A stretch of DNA of 64,000 nt from Bacillus manliponensis (GCF_000712595.1 NZ_JOTN01000002.1:310001-374000), one strand, 5' to 3'. Positions 8,987 to 18,191 are shown, numbered from the stretch's first letter. Translations and numbers: made by a program. Notes: generated by a model not told the origin, from the letters alone.

Positions 8987-10171
8987 TTATTTTCCTAGTT
9001 CATTTAAGAAGCTTGTTCCGTATTGTGGCATTTTCACGCCAAAGTTTTCTGCAACTGTTGCTCCAATATCAGCAAATGTTTTACGAATTGGTAATTCTTT
9101 TCCGCCATCTTTCATACTTGGGCTGTATGCTAATAATGGTACATATTCACGCGTATGATCTGTACCGTAGTGAATTGGATCGTTACCATGATCAGCTGTA
9201 ATGATTAATAAATCATCTTCTTTTAACTGTTCAAGTACTTCTGTAAGACGTGCATCATACTCTTCTAATGCTTCACCGTATCCTTGTGGATCACGACGAT
9301 GTCCAAATAGTGCATCGAAATCAACAAGGTTTACGAAGCTAAGTCCTGTAAAGTCCATGTGTAACGTATCAACAAGTTTATCCATTCCATCCATGTTAGA
9401 CTGTGTACGAAGTGATGCTGTTACACCTTCTCCATCATAAATGTCAGAGATTTTACCAATTGCAATGACATCATAATTTTCATCTTGTAATTCATTCATT
9501 ACAGTACGTCCAAATGGCTTTAGTGCATAATCATGACGGTTTGGTGTACGTTTGAAGTTGCCTGGCTCTCCAACGAATGGACGAGCGATTACACGACCTA
9601 CCATATACTTTTCATCAAGTGTTAATTCACGCGCGATTTTACAAATTTTATATAACTCATCAATTGGTACAATATCTTCGTGAGCTGCAATTTGAAGTAC
9701 GCTATCAGCTGATGTGTACACAATTAAGTCGCCTGTTTCCATATGCTCTTTTCCAAGTTCATCAAGAATCTCAGTACCAGAAGCTGGTTTATTACCGATA
9801 ATTTTGCGGCCTGTTTTCGCTTCTAACTCATCAAGTAATTCTTTCGGGAATCCTTCAGGGAATACTTGGAATGGCTTATCAATATAAAGACCCATGATTT
9901 CCCAGTGTCCTGTCATCGTGTCTTTTCCAACCGATTTTTCTTCCATTTTTGTATAATAAGCAAGTGGAGCTTCTGCTTTTGAAATCCCTTTCATTTCACG
10001 AATGTTTCCAAGGCCTAATTTCGCCATGTTTGGCATGTTTAATCCGTTCATGTGCTCAGCAATATGTCCTAGTGTATCAGAACCTTTATCTCCAAACTGC
10101 TCAGCATCTGGTGCTTCTCCAATTCCTACCGAATCCATAACAACAAGGAAAATGCGTTTATATTTATTCAC
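8987..10171 (-). CDS. deoB: phosphopentomutase
   Basis: 394 residues, an alkaline-phosphatase-superfamily enzyme with two metal ions. [11 protein letters not shown] at residues 12-22 supplies the metal ligand Asp, [10 protein letters not shown] near 87 holds the phosphorylated Thr, and ITADHGNDP near 325 gives the remaining ligands. It interconverts (deoxy)ribose-1-phosphate and -5-phosphate, linking the two phosphorylases downstream to central metabolism. A GGAGGTAAC ribosome site precedes it. First gene of the operon (drm in B. subtilis). Confidence 0.97.
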   Translation of the reverse strand: MNKYKRIFLVVMDSVGIGEAPDAEQFGDKGSDTLGHIAEHMNGLNMPNMAKLGLGNIREMKGISKAEAPLAYYTKMEEKSVGKDTMTGHWEIMGLYIDKPFQVFPEGFPKELLDELEAKTGRKIIGNKPASGTEILDELGKEHMETGDLIVYTSADSVLQIAAHEDIVPIDELYKICKIARELTLDEKYMVGRVIARPFVGEPGNFKRTPNRHDYALKPFGRTVMNELQDENYDVIAIGKISDIYDGEGVTASLRTQSNMDGMDKLVDTLHMDFTGLSFVNLVDFDALFGHRRDPQGYGEALEEYDARLTEVLEQLKEDDLLIITADHGNDPIHYGTDHTREYVPLLAYSPSMKDGGKELPIRKTFADIGATVAENFGVKMPQYGTSFLNELGK

Positions 10172-10277
10172 AAATGTTACCTCCTAATATATTCCGTTCT
10201 ACTTATTGTAGTATGTTCAAAACAATGTAAAAACTTCCCTTTTCTCCTAAGTCAGAAGTCAGACATCTTATGCGAGT

Positions 10278-10308
10278 ATTATAACATGATTTTTTAATGC
10301 GTTTTCAA
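10278..10308 (-). promoter_or_regulatory. probable deoB operon promoter
   Basis: On the minus strand TTGAAA and TATAAT, separated by 19 bases, lie about 110 bases upstream of deoB. The spacing is long, so confidence is limited. The rest of the 390-base gap (to 10561) holds no gene; a weak inverted repeat (ATTTGCATAT / ATATGCAAT) lies at 10440-10482. Confidence 0.45.
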
Positions 10309-10510
10309 GCATTTTTATTTGTTGTGTACTTTTTTCTATTCCGTTCACAAATTTTGGATATGCCTCACTTCATATACATGATTTTCCCAGTAAAAATAAG
10401 GTTGTTAACGATTACATTTCAGAATACAATATAGCAACCATTTGCATATTGAATCTACCATAGAAAAACGAGATATGCAATGAACATTGTGTAAACATTT
10501 TCAAAAACAA

Positions 10511-10538
10511 AGAGAGCACTTATGATTTAGTGCTCTCT
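10511..10538. terminator. terminator of the YtkA-like lipoprotein gene
   Basis: AGAGAGCACT / AGTGCTCTCT stem with an 8-base loop, followed on the minus strand by TTTGTTTTTG. Confidence 0.85.
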
Positions 10539-10561
10539 CCTAGGAAGGAAAATAGTTTTCC

Positions 10562-11341
10562 TTATTTTACTTCCACTTTCTCTTCAATATGCTCGTGTAA
10601 CTCACCTTTTTCAACATGAACTTTCACAATGTAAGAGCCAGCCTCTTTGAACGTATGCTTACTTACATATTCACCGTCAGTTCCTTCTTCAGCTGGAACG
10701 TATTCATGCTTTTCTGCACCGTCTTTCCAAATCTCAAACTTTACGTTCGCTTCTGTTAATCCTGCTTCTTTATGCTGTACATGTGCTTTTAATGTCGTTT
10801 CATTATTTGCCGTTACGTCATCAGCCATGAAGTGAATTGCTGTATCACTGTTATGGTGACCATGACCTTCAGCGTTTCCATGATCTCCATGTCCTTCACC
10901 ATGAGCTGCTTTTTCTTCTTTTGCATCTTCAAGCTTTGCGTTACCAACCGCTACTTTTTCTTCTGGCATTACGTGCATATCACGTGCATTTGTGTGAGCG
11001 ATAATATGGTATACACCGTCAGCTGGGAATGTTTTTTCCACTACGTATACCCCATCGCCTTTATGTTTACCTTCTAACATTTCGTGGTTTTCTTCACCAT
11101 TTTTCCAGATTTCAAATTTCACATCACTTGCATCCGTTACTTTTTCTTTTCCTTGTGTAACGATTGCTTGTACTTCAACTTTTTCATTTGGTTTCAATTC
11201 CGCCGGATTTGTTTTTACTTCTACTTTTACTTCTTCTAATTTTTTCTCTTGTTTTGTCTCTTTCGGTTCTTCTTTTTGTGTATTACAGCCTGCTACGGCT
11301 ACTACTGCGATAAATGCTGTCATTAAAAGTTTTTTCATCAT
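10562..11341 (-). CDS. lipoprotein with two tandem YtkA-like domains
   Basis: 259 residues from the ATG at 11341, which follows GGAGGAAG; the frame extends further but without a ribosome site. A lipobox (VAVAGCNT) gives a lipidated Cys near residue 17. Two related domains follow, about residues 45-130 and 175-258, each with the pattern VKFEIWK(N/D)G...EH and a closing EEKV strand. The linker is His-rich (HGEGHGDHGNAEGHGHH), suggesting metal binding. YtkA/FixH-like domains occur in copper and cytochrome-assembly contexts; the actual role is inferred only. Monocistronic. Confidence 0.8.
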   Translation of the reverse strand: MMKKLLMTAFIAVVAVAGCNTQKEEPKETKQEKKLEEVKVEVKTNPAELKPNEKVEVQAIVTQGKEKVTDASDVKFEIWKNGEENHEMLEGKHKGDGVYVVEKTFPADGVYHIIAHTNARDMHVMPEEKVAVGNAKLEDAKEEKAAHGEGHGDHGNAEGHGHHNSDTAIHFMADDVTANNETTLKAHVQHKEAGLTEANVKFEIWKDGAEKHEYVPAEEGTDGEYVSKHTFKEAGSYIVKVHVEKGELHEHIEEKVEVK

Positions 11342-11460
11342 AACTTCCTCCTTCTTTCCTACACTCATTAGTATAGAGGAAGTGTGTCCAATCATGCTAT
11401 ATGTATGCTGAAAACAATGTACGAAATATTTGTGAAGTTTTTGTGAAATACTTAACTTCT

Positions 11461-11484
11461 AAAAAAAGAGAGCGTTATGCTCTC
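11461..11484. terminator. terminator of the yqzK-xerD operon
   Basis: GAGAGC / GCTCTC hairpin with a GTTAT loop, followed on the minus strand by seven T. The xerD stop codon lies in the stem. Confidence 0.8.
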
Positions 11485-12365
11485 GGATGAAACTGTTTAT
11501 ATACATCTTTTAATCTAGTTTTTGAAACATGTGTATAAATTTGTGTCGTTGAAATATCAGCATGTCCGAGCATCTCTTGTACAGCACGCAAATCTGCACC
11601 ATTTTCTAATAAGTGCGTTGCGAAAGAATGGCGGAGCGTATGTGGTGTAAGTTCTTTTTGAATATTTGCTTCTTTCGCTAGCTTTTTTAAAATTTTCCAA
11701 AAACCTTGACGTGATAAACGGTTGCCATGATGGTTTAAAAAAAGTGCATCTATCGTTTTCTTACCTAACAATTCATGCCTTCCTCTTTCAATGTAAGATT
11801 GAATTGCTTCTGTCGCTAAACGACCAAGCGGAATAATTCTCTCTTTATTCCCTTTTCCGACACAACGCACAAAGCCCATCGTTAAATGGACGTCTGATAA
11901 ATTTAAATCAATGAGTTCTGACACACGTAATCCCGTTGCATATAGTAGTTCCAGCATCGCTTTATCTCTTAGCCCAAATGCATTTACTGCCTTTGGTGTT
12001 TGTAATAATGCTTCTACTTCATCAACAGATAACACTTTCGGTAATTTTCGTTCCCCTTGCGGTGTTTCAATATGTACAGTTGGGTCATGTTCTACTACTC
12101 TTTCTCTTAGTAAAAACTGATGAAACGAACGAACTGATGCAATATGACGCGCCATTGTTTTTGAAGATTTCCCACTCTCCTTTAAATGGTGCAAAAAACC
12201 TAAAATATGTAGGCGTGTAACTTCATGAAATGTTGTAACTTGTTCAACCTTTTGAATGTACTGTACGTAACTTTTTAAATCTCGTTCATAGGAAACGACT
12301 GTATTTTTCGCCAATCCCTTTTCTACAACCATATAATGAATAAAGTCTTTTAATTGATCTTCCAA
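11475..12365 (-). CDS. xerD: tyrosine recombinase XerD
   Basis: 296 residues. The N-terminal SAM-like domain covers about 1-85 and the catalytic domain 105-296. The catalytic set is present: Arg in ATGLRVSEL near 148, Lys in VGKGNKERI near 172, HxxR in [10 protein letters not shown] near 244, His in LGHADIS near 267 and the nucleophile Tyr in QIYTHVS near 277. With XerC it resolves chromosome dimers at dif. It follows yqzK by 6 bp, and its position between fur and deoB matches B. subtilis (ripX). Confidence 0.96.
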   Translation of the reverse strand: MEDQLKDFIHYMVVEKGLAKNTVVSYERDLKSYVQYIQKVEQVTTFHEVTRLHILGFLHHLKESGKSSKTMARHIASVRSFHQFLLRERVVEHDPTVHIETPQGERKLPKVLSVDEVEALLQTPKAVNAFGLRDKAMLELLYATGLRVSELIDLNLSDVHLTMGFVRCVGKGNKERIIPLGRLATEAIQSYIERGRHELLGKKTIDALFLNHHGNRLSRQGFWKILKKLAKEANIQKELTPHTLRHSFATHLLENGADLRAVQEMLGHADISTTQIYTHVSKTRLKDVYKQFHPRA

Positions 12366-12371
12366 TCTTCA

Positions 12372-12602
12372 CTACTCCCCATTTTCATAGAAAAAGATCA
12401 TTCGGTTAACCAATGCATCTTTTTCAAGTTCCTCTGTCCCTGACACTTTCTCTACCATCTCTTCTTTCGGTTTTTCATAGCGATGGTAGCTTTCATATTC
12501 TTCATTTACCCATAGTATAGCGAAATAAAACAATACCGTACAACTAATAAATAAGAAAAATACTTTCAAACCATCAAAAATCATTTTTAATGCTCGGCGC
12601 AT
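12372..12602 (-). CDS. yqzK: YqzK-family (DUF4227) membrane protein
   Basis: 76 residues from the ATG at 12602, placed by GGAGGAG upstream rather than the longer frame. A basic start is followed by one membrane helix (about residues 13-32), then an acidic cytoplasmic or external tail. The family is found next to xerD/fur in bacilli; its function is unknown. Confidence 0.8.
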   Translation of the reverse strand: MRRALKMIFDGLKVFFLFISCTVLFYFAILWVNEEYESYHRYEKPKEEMVEKVSGTEELEKDALVNRMIFFYENGE

Positions 12603-12706
12603 AATACACTCCTCCAAAGTATGTGTTATTACAACATATGCCAAGCTTTCTTACATTTATACCTATAAGAAACAAAAAACCCCTTCCTACCCGAAGGAGG
12701 AAAAGG

Positions 12707-13162
12707 TTAGTTTTCTTCTGTTAAATTCCCTTGACAATTTCCGCAAACACCGTGGAACGTTAAGCGATGATCTTTTACTTTAAAATGCCACTCACGCTCT
12801 ACTTTTTGTTCTACTTCGCCAAGTAAATCTTCTTGGATTTCTTCTACTGCACCGCAATCTGTACAAATTAAATGATGATGAAAACGTGTTGCTCCTTCTT
12901 GTCGTAAGTCATAACGTGATACACCATCACCAAAATTAATTTTGTCAACGACCTTCAGTTCAGATAATAACTCCAAAGTACGATAAACAGTCGCAAGTCC
13001 GATCTCTGGCGATTTTTCTTTTACAAGGAGGTAAACATCTTCTGCGCTTAAATGATCTTCTTCATTTTCTAGCAGCACACGAACCGTGGCTTCACGTTGT
13101 GGTGTCAACTTATAACTCGCTGCATGCAATTGCTTCTTAATTCGTTCAATTCTCTCTTCCAT
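12707..13162 (-). CDS. fur: ferric uptake regulator Fur
   Basis: 151 residues. The winged-helix part covers about 1-85 (YKLTPQREATV, then IGLATVYRTLELL, the recognition helix), and the C-terminal dimerisation domain has HHHLICTDCG and GVCGNC, giving the two structural CxxC zinc pairs. Full family length. It represses iron-uptake genes with Fe2+ as corepressor. A near-perfect Fur box lies about 85 bases upstream, so it probably autoregulates. Zur and PerR are alternatives, but the context and residues favour Fur. Confidence 0.93.
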   Translation of the reverse strand: MEERIERIKKQLHAASYKLTPQREATVRVLLENEEDHLSAEDVYLLVKEKSPEIGLATVYRTLELLSELKVVDKINFGDGVSRYDLRQEGATRFHHHLICTDCGAVEEIQEDLLGEVEQKVEREWHFKVKDHRLTFHGVCGNCQGNLTEEN

Positions 13163-13246
13163 TCGGTACTACTCCCTCCCTCGCCACTCTCATTCCATTA
13201 TATCAGAAGAAGGGCTACTGTCAAAAGAAAAATAACCTTAATCATT

Positions 13247-13261
13247 TGATAATAATTATCA
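13247..13261. promoter_or_regulatory. Fur box
   Basis: TGATAATAATTATCA, a perfect 7-1-7 inverted repeat identical to the Bacillus Fur consensus, between spoIIM and fur. Confidence 0.8.
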
Positions 13262-13269
13262 ATTTATAA

Positions 13270-13920
13270 TTATTTTTTATTGATAGTTTCCACTACCTCC
13301 TTCATAAATATTGGTGATCCATACGCTTCAATACTAGAAGCGATCGCTAATAAAGCACCGATAATTAGAAAAAAACATGTATATCGAATAAAAAACGGTA
13401 GTAACGGTTCGTTTACTTTACGAATAAATTGATGACGAATCATTCGTAAAGAAAAGCCTGCTGCAATTGTTGTCATCACTAAAAAAATCGGGATAATAAC
13501 TAAATTTTGAGGCAGTATTGCAACAAATGCTAGTAACAACCCTTTCCAACCAAGCTGACTTACTAAAAAACCAACTGTAAAGCCCACAACGGCTCCCTTT
13601 AAAAATAGCAAAATAAAAATAACAGGCAAACCAATAATCGAAATACCTAAAATCCAAATAAAACCGATATACTTTAAATGCGATAAATAGCTTTCCCGAA
13701 ACATCTCACTTGCATTCACAAAATTCCCTTTGGAAACTTGTCCAAAAAATTGACTTAAATAAAAGTACAATTCTTGTTTTTGATTTACCGGTAAACTGTT
13801 GACGAGAATCGCTCCAAATACAACCCCCATTAAAAATAATACCGATACAAACACATATAGTGAAGAATACTCTTGTATATGATGTGTAATTCGATCTTGC
13901 CAAGACGATTTTCTCAGCAT
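13270..13920 (-). CDS. spoIIM: stage II sporulation protein M
   Basis: 216 residues with five or so membrane segments: helices near 22-42, 80-105, 110-135, 140-162 and 180-200. The N-terminal cytoplasmic start MLRKSSWQDRITHHIQ is typical. SpoIIM is the scaffold of the SpoIIDMP complex, which degrades septal peptidoglycan during engulfment. Transcribed alone on the minus strand, upstream of fur as in B. subtilis; expected to be under sigma-E. Confidence 0.93.
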   Translation of the reverse strand: MLRKSSWQDRITHHIQEYSSLYVFVSVLFLMGVVFGAILVNSLPVNQKQELYFYLSQFFGQVSKGNFVNASEMFRESYLSHLKYIGFIWILGISIIGLPVIFILLFLKGAVVGFTVGFLVSQLGWKGLLLAFVAILPQNLVIIPIFLVMTTIAAGFSLRMIRHQFIRKVNEPLLPFFIRYTCFFLIIGALLAIASSIEAYGSPIFMKEVVETINKK

Positions 13921-14044
13921 CTTTCTTCCCTCCGTTCATTCTCTTACTAAAAGATATGAGCAAAAGAAAAAAGTATGACGAATTAACATTGAAATTCCGT
14001 CCTACTTTGCTAAACTGAATAGTAGAGAATAGGAGGGATTTTGC

Positions 14045-14596
14045 TTGAAACCATTATTATTAGATTTTCCAACATTATTTCAAACTGAGCGTCTACAAGT
14101 ACGTAAGCCTTTTCCAGGTGATGGTGCTGAAGTATATGAAGCCGTTCAAGCTTCCTTACCAGAATTACAGCCTTGGATGAAAATCACACATGAAACAGAA
14201 GAGGCAGCAGAAGCAATTGTACGCGAAGCTCACGGCAAGTTTTTACTTCGTGAAACACTACCTTTCCACCTATATGATAAAGCAACAGGCACTTTTATCG
14301 GTGCGCTTACGCTTCATCCTGAAAACTGGGAGATTCCAAAATTCTCAATTAGTTTTTGGCTCCATAGTGCATACACAAAAAAAGGTTATATGACAGAAGC
14401 ATTAAAAGGCGCTGTTCAATTTGCATTTGATAAACTAGGAGCAAGACGCCTTGAAATCAAGTGCGATGCGGAGAATGAAAATGTACGCCTATTAGCAGAA
14501 CGTCTTGAATTCATTCTAGAAGGTACATTAGAAAATGACTACCTGACTCCAGAAGGTTCATTAAGTAACACATGTGTATTTGCAAAAATTAATTAA
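14045..14596 (+). CDS. RimJ/RimL-type GNAT acetyltransferase
   Basis: 183 residues starting at a TTG codon placed by AGGAGGG 7-8 bases upstream; no ATG fits. The fold is that of ribosomal-protein N-acetyltransferases: TERLQVRKPFPGDG at the start, ISFWLHSAYTKKGYMTEAL near 106-125 (acetyl-CoA loop) and LGARRLEIKCDAEN near 137. The true substrate is unknown; peptides, antibiotics or ribosomal proteins are possible. Confidence 0.85.
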   Translation: MKPLLLDFPTLFQTERLQVRKPFPGDGAEVYEAVQASLPELQPWMKITHETEEAAEAIVREAHGKFLLRETLPFHLYDKATGTFIGALTLHPENWEIPKFSISFWLHSAYTKKGYMTEALKGAVQFAFDKLGARRLEIKCDAENENVRLLAERLEFILEGTLENDYLTPEGSLSNTCVFAKIN

Positions 14597-14598
14597 AA

Positions 14599-14643
14599 GA
14601 GGCTTCCTAAAAGTAGTTATATAACTACTTTTAGGAACGCCTC
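14599..14643. terminator. bidirectional terminator
   Basis: A long stem (GAGGC plus TCCTAAAAGTAGTTAT and its complement, one mismatch) between the convergent GNAT and nudF genes, with A/T tails. Confidence 0.9.
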
Positions 14644-15183
14644 TTATTTTTTTAACTGCAAATATTGAACAGCATACATCGTCTTTGCATCATGAATGCG
14701 TTGCTCTTTCATAAGCTCCATCGCTTCTTCTAATGTGACTTCCATTAACTCCACAAATTCATCTTCATCAAGGGCCGCTTTATTTTCCTTTTTTTTCAAT
14801 CCCTTTGCTTCATATAAATAGACAATCTCATCTGCAAATCCTGGTGATGTATAAAACGATGCAATTAGCTCCATTTTTTCACATACATATCCTGTTTCTT
14901 CTTCCAACTCACGAATTGCCGTTGTTTCAGGCTGTTCTCCTTGCTCTAACTTCCCTGCCGGAATTTCAACAAGCGCTTTCTCCATTGCTTTGCGATACTG
15001 CTCTACAAGAACGATTTTCCCTTCATCCGTTGTCGCGATAACAGCTACCGCTCCTGGATGTTTAACAATCTCACGTTTACTTGTTTCACCATTTGGCAAT
15101 ACTACTTCATCAACACGAACTTTAATAATACGTCCTTCAAAGATTGGTTCGGTTCCAACTGTTCTTTCTGTAAGATTGCTCAC
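14644..15183 (-). CDS. nudF: ADP-ribose pyrophosphatase
   Basis: 179 residues from the GTG at 15183; the ATG three codons upstream lies too close to AGGAG. The Nudix box is complete (AGKLEQGEQPE, then RELEEETGY, about residues 81-104), and TSPGFADE near 122 is the ADP-ribose-specific loop. It hydrolyses ADP-ribose to AMP and ribose-5-phosphate. It is divergent from mciZ, the same order as in B. subtilis. Confidence 0.93.
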   Translation of the reverse strand: MSNLTERTVGTEPIFEGRIIKVRVDEVVLPNGETSKREIVKHPGAVAVIATTDEGKIVLVEQYRKAMEKALVEIPAGKLEQGEQPETTAIRELEEETGYVCEKMELIASFYTSPGFADEIVYLYEAKGLKKKENKAALDEDEFVELMEVTLEEAMELMKEQRIHDAKTMYAVQYLQLKK

Positions 15184-15198
15184 AACACTCATCTCCTT

Positions 15199-15228
15199 GT
15201 TCTATTTCCTAATCTTTCTACATAACAT
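15199..15228 (+). promoter_or_regulatory. candidate sigma-E promoter of mciZ
   Basis: GTTCTATT and CATAACAT spaced 14 bases apart, 6 of 8 matches each to the sigma-E consensus elements, about 30 bases upstream of mciZ. B. subtilis mciZ is sigma-E dependent. Confidence 0.4.
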
Positions 15229-15257
15229 TCTATCACAATGAAAGGAGCGAAATAAAA

Positions 15258-15395
15258 ATGAAAGTATATATTTTACCAAATCGTGTTACATTAGTCGGAA
15301 AAGCATGGGAAATTCGGCAAACGCTGAAGCGCTATGACAAACAATATAAAACAGTACATGATTGGATTGTGGACAAAAAAAAGAAAACAACGTAA
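15258..15395 (+). CDS. mciZ: MciZ, mother-cell inhibitor of FtsZ
   Basis: A 45-residue peptide preceded by AAAGGAG. Its core LVGKAWEIRQTLKRY and the later HDWI match B. subtilis MciZ (LVGKAWEIR..LKEY...KDWI) almost residue for residue, and it sits between nudF and yqkF as there. MciZ caps the minus end of FtsZ filaments in the mother cell and blocks a second division during sporulation. The C-terminus carries a lysine-rich extension (DKKKKTT) beyond the B. subtilis peptide. Confidence 0.9.
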   Translation: MKVYILPNRVTLVGKAWEIRQTLKRYDKQYKTVHDWIVDKKKKTT

Positions 15396-15472
15396 CCATG
15401 TCTTCCTGTTTAATCCTATATATTTGTCAACTTCCATACCCTTTCGTACAATGTCAGTAAGGAGGTTGGCTT

Positions 15473-16387
15473 ATGAACAAACGACAATTAGGAAATTCAA
15501 ATTTATATGTAAGTGAAATTGGTCTTGGATGCATGTCACTCGGTACAGATGAACAACAAGCAATTCGCATCATCCACGAAGCTCTAGAGCAAGGGATCAA
15601 CTTTCTCGATACTGCTGATTTATACAACTATGGACAAAATGAAGAATTTGTTGGAAAAGCACTAAAAGGAAAGCGCGACGAAATCATATTAACAACAAAG
15701 GTTGGAAACCGCTGGACAGAAGAACAAAATGGTTGGACGTGGGATCCTTCAAAAACATACATAAAAACAGCGGTAAAAAACAGCTTAAGAAGGTTAAAAA
15801 CCGATTATATTGATTTATATCAACTCCATGGTGGAACAATTGAAGATAATATCGACGAAACAATTGAAGCGTTTGAAGAACTAAAACAAGAAGGTCTCAT
15901 TCGCTATTATGGTATTTCATCTATTCGCCCTAACGTTATTAAACAATACGCTGAGCGTTCTAACATAGTGAGTGTATTAATGGAATACAGCATTTTAAAT
16001 CGTCGTCCTGAGGAATGGTTTCCACTTTTACAAAAACATAATATTAGTGTCATTGCTCGTGGGCCTCTAGCAAAAGGATTATTAACGGGAAACAATAAGC
16101 GAAAGCTAGACAAAGCAAAGGAAAAAGATTATCTTTCTTATCAATATGATGAACTCGTTCAAACATTAACTGCTATTCAAGAAACAACAAATAAACGCTC
16201 TTTAACAGAAACAGCCATTCAATATGCACTACATACTGATATCGTCGCATCTGTGATTCCAGGCGCTAGCTCCATTATACAATTACATGAAAATACAAAT
16301 GCCGGAAAAGCTGTATCCTTAACAGCACAAGAATACGAACAAATTCAAGCCGTTGTAAAACATGACCAATATGACCTTCATCGCTAA
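15473..16387 (+). CDS. yqkF: aldo/keto reductase, YqkF type
   Basis: 304 residues, single (beta/alpha)8 barrel. The catalytic tetrad is visible: Asp and Tyr in DTADLYNYG near residue 46, Lys in TTKVGN near 80 and His in YQLHGG near 117. IPGASS near 263 is the NADP phosphate-binding region. AAGGAGG precedes the ATG. It reduces aldehydes or ketones with NADPH; the substrate is unknown. Confidence 0.9.
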   Translation: MNKRQLGNSNLYVSEIGLGCMSLGTDEQQAIRIIHEALEQGINFLDTADLYNYGQNEEFVGKALKGKRDEIILTTKVGNRWTEEQNGWTWDPSKTYIKTAVKNSLRRLKTDYIDLYQLHGGTIEDNIDETIEAFEELKQEGLIRYYGISSIRPNVIKQYAERSNIVSVLMEYSILNRRPEEWFPLLQKHNISVIARGPLAKGLLTGNNKRKLDKAKEKDYLSYQYDELVQTLTAIQETTNKRSLTETAIQYALHTDIVASVIPGASSIIQLHENTNAGKAVSLTAQEYEQIQAVVKHDQYDLHR

Positions 16388-16414
16388 AAGAGCTACCAAA
16401 TTTGGTAGCTCTTT
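16387..16414. terminator. bidirectional terminator
   Basis: Perfect 14-bp inverted repeat AAAGAGCTACCAAA / TTTGGTAGCTCTTT between two convergent aldo/keto reductase genes. Confidence 0.85.
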
Positions 16415-16415
16415 C

Positions 16416-17243
16416 TTACATTTCATCGTATTTATCTGGATTTGTTCCTACTCTTCTCCCACAGTTCATCGTTTCAATTTGACTTAATTCTTCTTCCGTT
16501 AACGAAAAGTCAAACACATCAAAATTCTCTTCTATACGAGATGGTGTAACTGATTTTGGAATTGTTACAATGCCACTTTGAACTTCCCAACGTAAAATGA
16601 CTTGCGCTGGTGTTTTCCCATACTTTTTAGCAATACTTTGAATGATTTCATGCTCAAACACTTCGCCGCCCCTCATAAGTGGACTCCACGCTTCTATTTG
16701 GATGCCTTTTCTCTTACAATATTCTCGTAACTCATGTTGTGTAAGCATTGGATGTAATTCCACTTGATTAACCATCGGCGTAATATTACAGTTCGCTAAT
16801 AAATGCTCTAAATGGTGAATATGGAAATTAGAAACACCAATTGCTCGTACCTTTCCTTCTTCGTAAAGCTTTTCAAGCGCACGATATGTATCTACATATT
16901 TTCCGCGTACTGGCCAATGAATTAAATATAAATCTACATAATTCATCCCAAGCTGCTGCAAACTTTTTTCAAACGCTATAAGTGTCTCTTCATACCCTTG
17001 GTCATCATTCCATACTTTCGTTGTAATAAATAGTTCTTCCCTTGGAATCCCCGATTCACGAATTGCTTCCCCGACACCGCTTTCATTTTCATAAATAGTC
17101 GCTGTGTCAATTGAACGATAGCCTACTTGTAAAGCTGTACGTACAGCCCGTTTTACTTCTTCTCCCTCTTTTGCTTTATATACCCCTAAACCAAACATCG
17201 GCATTTTCACACCGTTTGTAAGCGTAGTTATTGGACTGTTCAT
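16416..17243 (-). CDS. aldo/keto reductase, YvgN/YtbE (glyoxal reductase) type
   Basis: 275 residues, the short AKR5 form. Tetrad: Asp/Tyr in DTATIYENE near residue 46, Lys in TTKVWN near 74 and His in LIHWP near 107; IPKSVTPSRIEEN near 230 is the NADP-binding segment. Members reduce methylglyoxal and glyoxal and help in carbonyl detoxification. Monocistronic. Confidence 0.92.
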   Translation of the reverse strand: MNSPITTLTNGVKMPMFGLGVYKAKEGEEVKRAVRTALQVGYRSIDTATIYENESGVGEAIRESGIPREELFITTKVWNDDQGYEETLIAFEKSLQQLGMNYVDLYLIHWPVRGKYVDTYRALEKLYEEGKVRAIGVSNFHIHHLEHLLANCNITPMVNQVELHPMLTQHELREYCKRKGIQIEAWSPLMRGGEVFEHEIIQSIAKKYGKTPAQVILRWEVQSGIVTIPKSVTPSRIEENFDVFDFSLTEEELSQIETMNCGRRVGTNPDKYDEM

Positions 17244-17360
17244 ATGCGTTACTCCCCTTTCAATTTCACCTGTTTTATTTTAAACAATTTTTATAGAATA
17301 TCCAACAGTTCCATTTCACCAACATTAAGATAAAAAGTCAAAATATAGACCTCGTTTACT

Positions 17361-17396
17361 AAAAATAACGCCAGCTTATTTGCTGGCGTTATTTTT
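17361..17396. terminator. terminator after grpB
   Basis: 15-bp perfect stem AAAAATAACGCCAGC with a 6-base loop; the grpB stop codon lies in the loop. Confidence 0.85.
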
Positions 17397-17900
17397 AGCC
17401 CATTTCTCCGCTTTTTCATCAATTATACGAACAAACGTCGTTTTTCCTTCAACATACTGATCAGCATCATATGTATATTTTTCCGCAAGCTCCTCTTTTA
17501 GCATCGCGTACGCCCTTGCTTCCTCACAGTTAGCCATCATATAATCTCGAAACGCTAAATGTCTCGTAATTTCCGGATTACCTTTTTCATATACATGCAA
17601 ATGATAAGAACGTTTCTCTTCTGTTCCATGAATGAAAAAACGACGTCCAGAAATACCATTTTCACCTTTCACAATATAGCCAAGCTGTTGAAACTGTGGA
17701 TTCCAATTATCAACACGTTCAATATTTTCAACTTCCATAACCATATCAATAATTGGTTTAGCCGCAAGCCCCGGTACAGATGTACTACCGATATGATGTA
17801 TTTTCACAACCTCTGGCATGGCTTCTTGCAACCGCTTCGCTTCCTGCTGAAACTTTTCTACCCAATGATTTTCATATGGAACGACTTCAATCTTCCTCAT
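17376..17900 (-). CDS. GrpB-family (UPF0157) protein
   Basis: 174 residues from the ATG at 17900, after GGGGATT. The family motif VVPYENHWVEKFQQEA opens the protein, followed by HIGSTSVPGLAAKPIIDMV near residue 35 (nucleotidyltransferase-like fold with the GSTS loop) and RDYMMAN near 135. The biochemical role is not established; a nucleotidyltransferase activity is inferred from the fold. Confidence 0.9.
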   Translation of the reverse strand: MRKIEVVPYENHWVEKFQQEAKRLQEAMPEVVKIHHIGSTSVPGLAAKPIIDMVMEVENIERVDNWNPQFQQLGYIVKGENGISGRRFFIHGTEEKRSYHLHVYEKGNPEITRHLAFRDYMMANCEEARAYAMLKEELAEKYTYDADQYVEGKTTFVRIIDEKAEKWAKNNASK

Positions 17901-17933
17901 CACAATCCCCTTTTCTGTGAACAAATACGTCTG

Positions 17934-18191
17934 TTATTTAAAGTCTTTCCAAGATAAACTGCTTTCACTTAACAATTCTTCAAATGACTTATTTTTCTCA
18001 CGTTCTTTCTGTTCTCTTCGCTTTCTCTCTTGCTCTTTTGCTTCTTTTTGTTCAACTTGTGCCTTTAATTCTTTTTGCTTATTTTTCAACTGTGCCATTA
18101 GCGCTTCATTTAATTGATCTCCAATCGTAAGCGTTTCTTTTTCTTGTTTCATTTCCGCTTGTTGTACTCGTTTTTGTTTCTTTTTCTTCAT
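17934..18191 (-). CDS. yqkE: YqkE-family (DUF3886) basic coiled-coil protein
   Basis: 85 residues, very rich in Lys, Glu and Gln. The motif LTIGDQLNEALMAQLK near residue 20, a long charged helix, and the end NKSFEELLSESSLSWKDFK identify the YqkE family. ATG at 18191 after GAAGGTGA. No function is known; the composition suggests an extended helix that might bind RNA or ribosomes. Confidence 0.85.
   Translation of the reverse strand: MKKKKQKRVQQAEMKQEKETLTIGDQLNEALMAQLKNKQKELKAQVEQKEAKEQERKRREQKEREKNKSFEELLSESSLSWKDFK

Noticed and set aside
8105-9440. Several long plus-strand frames opposite pdp, punA and deoB
   Set aside because: They are antisense shadows of well-conserved enzymes and have Leu/His-rich composition typical of such shadows.
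10440-10482. Inverted repeat in the deoB-lipoprotein gap as terminator
   Set aside because: Short arms, long loop and no T run; a proper terminator lies at 10511-10538.
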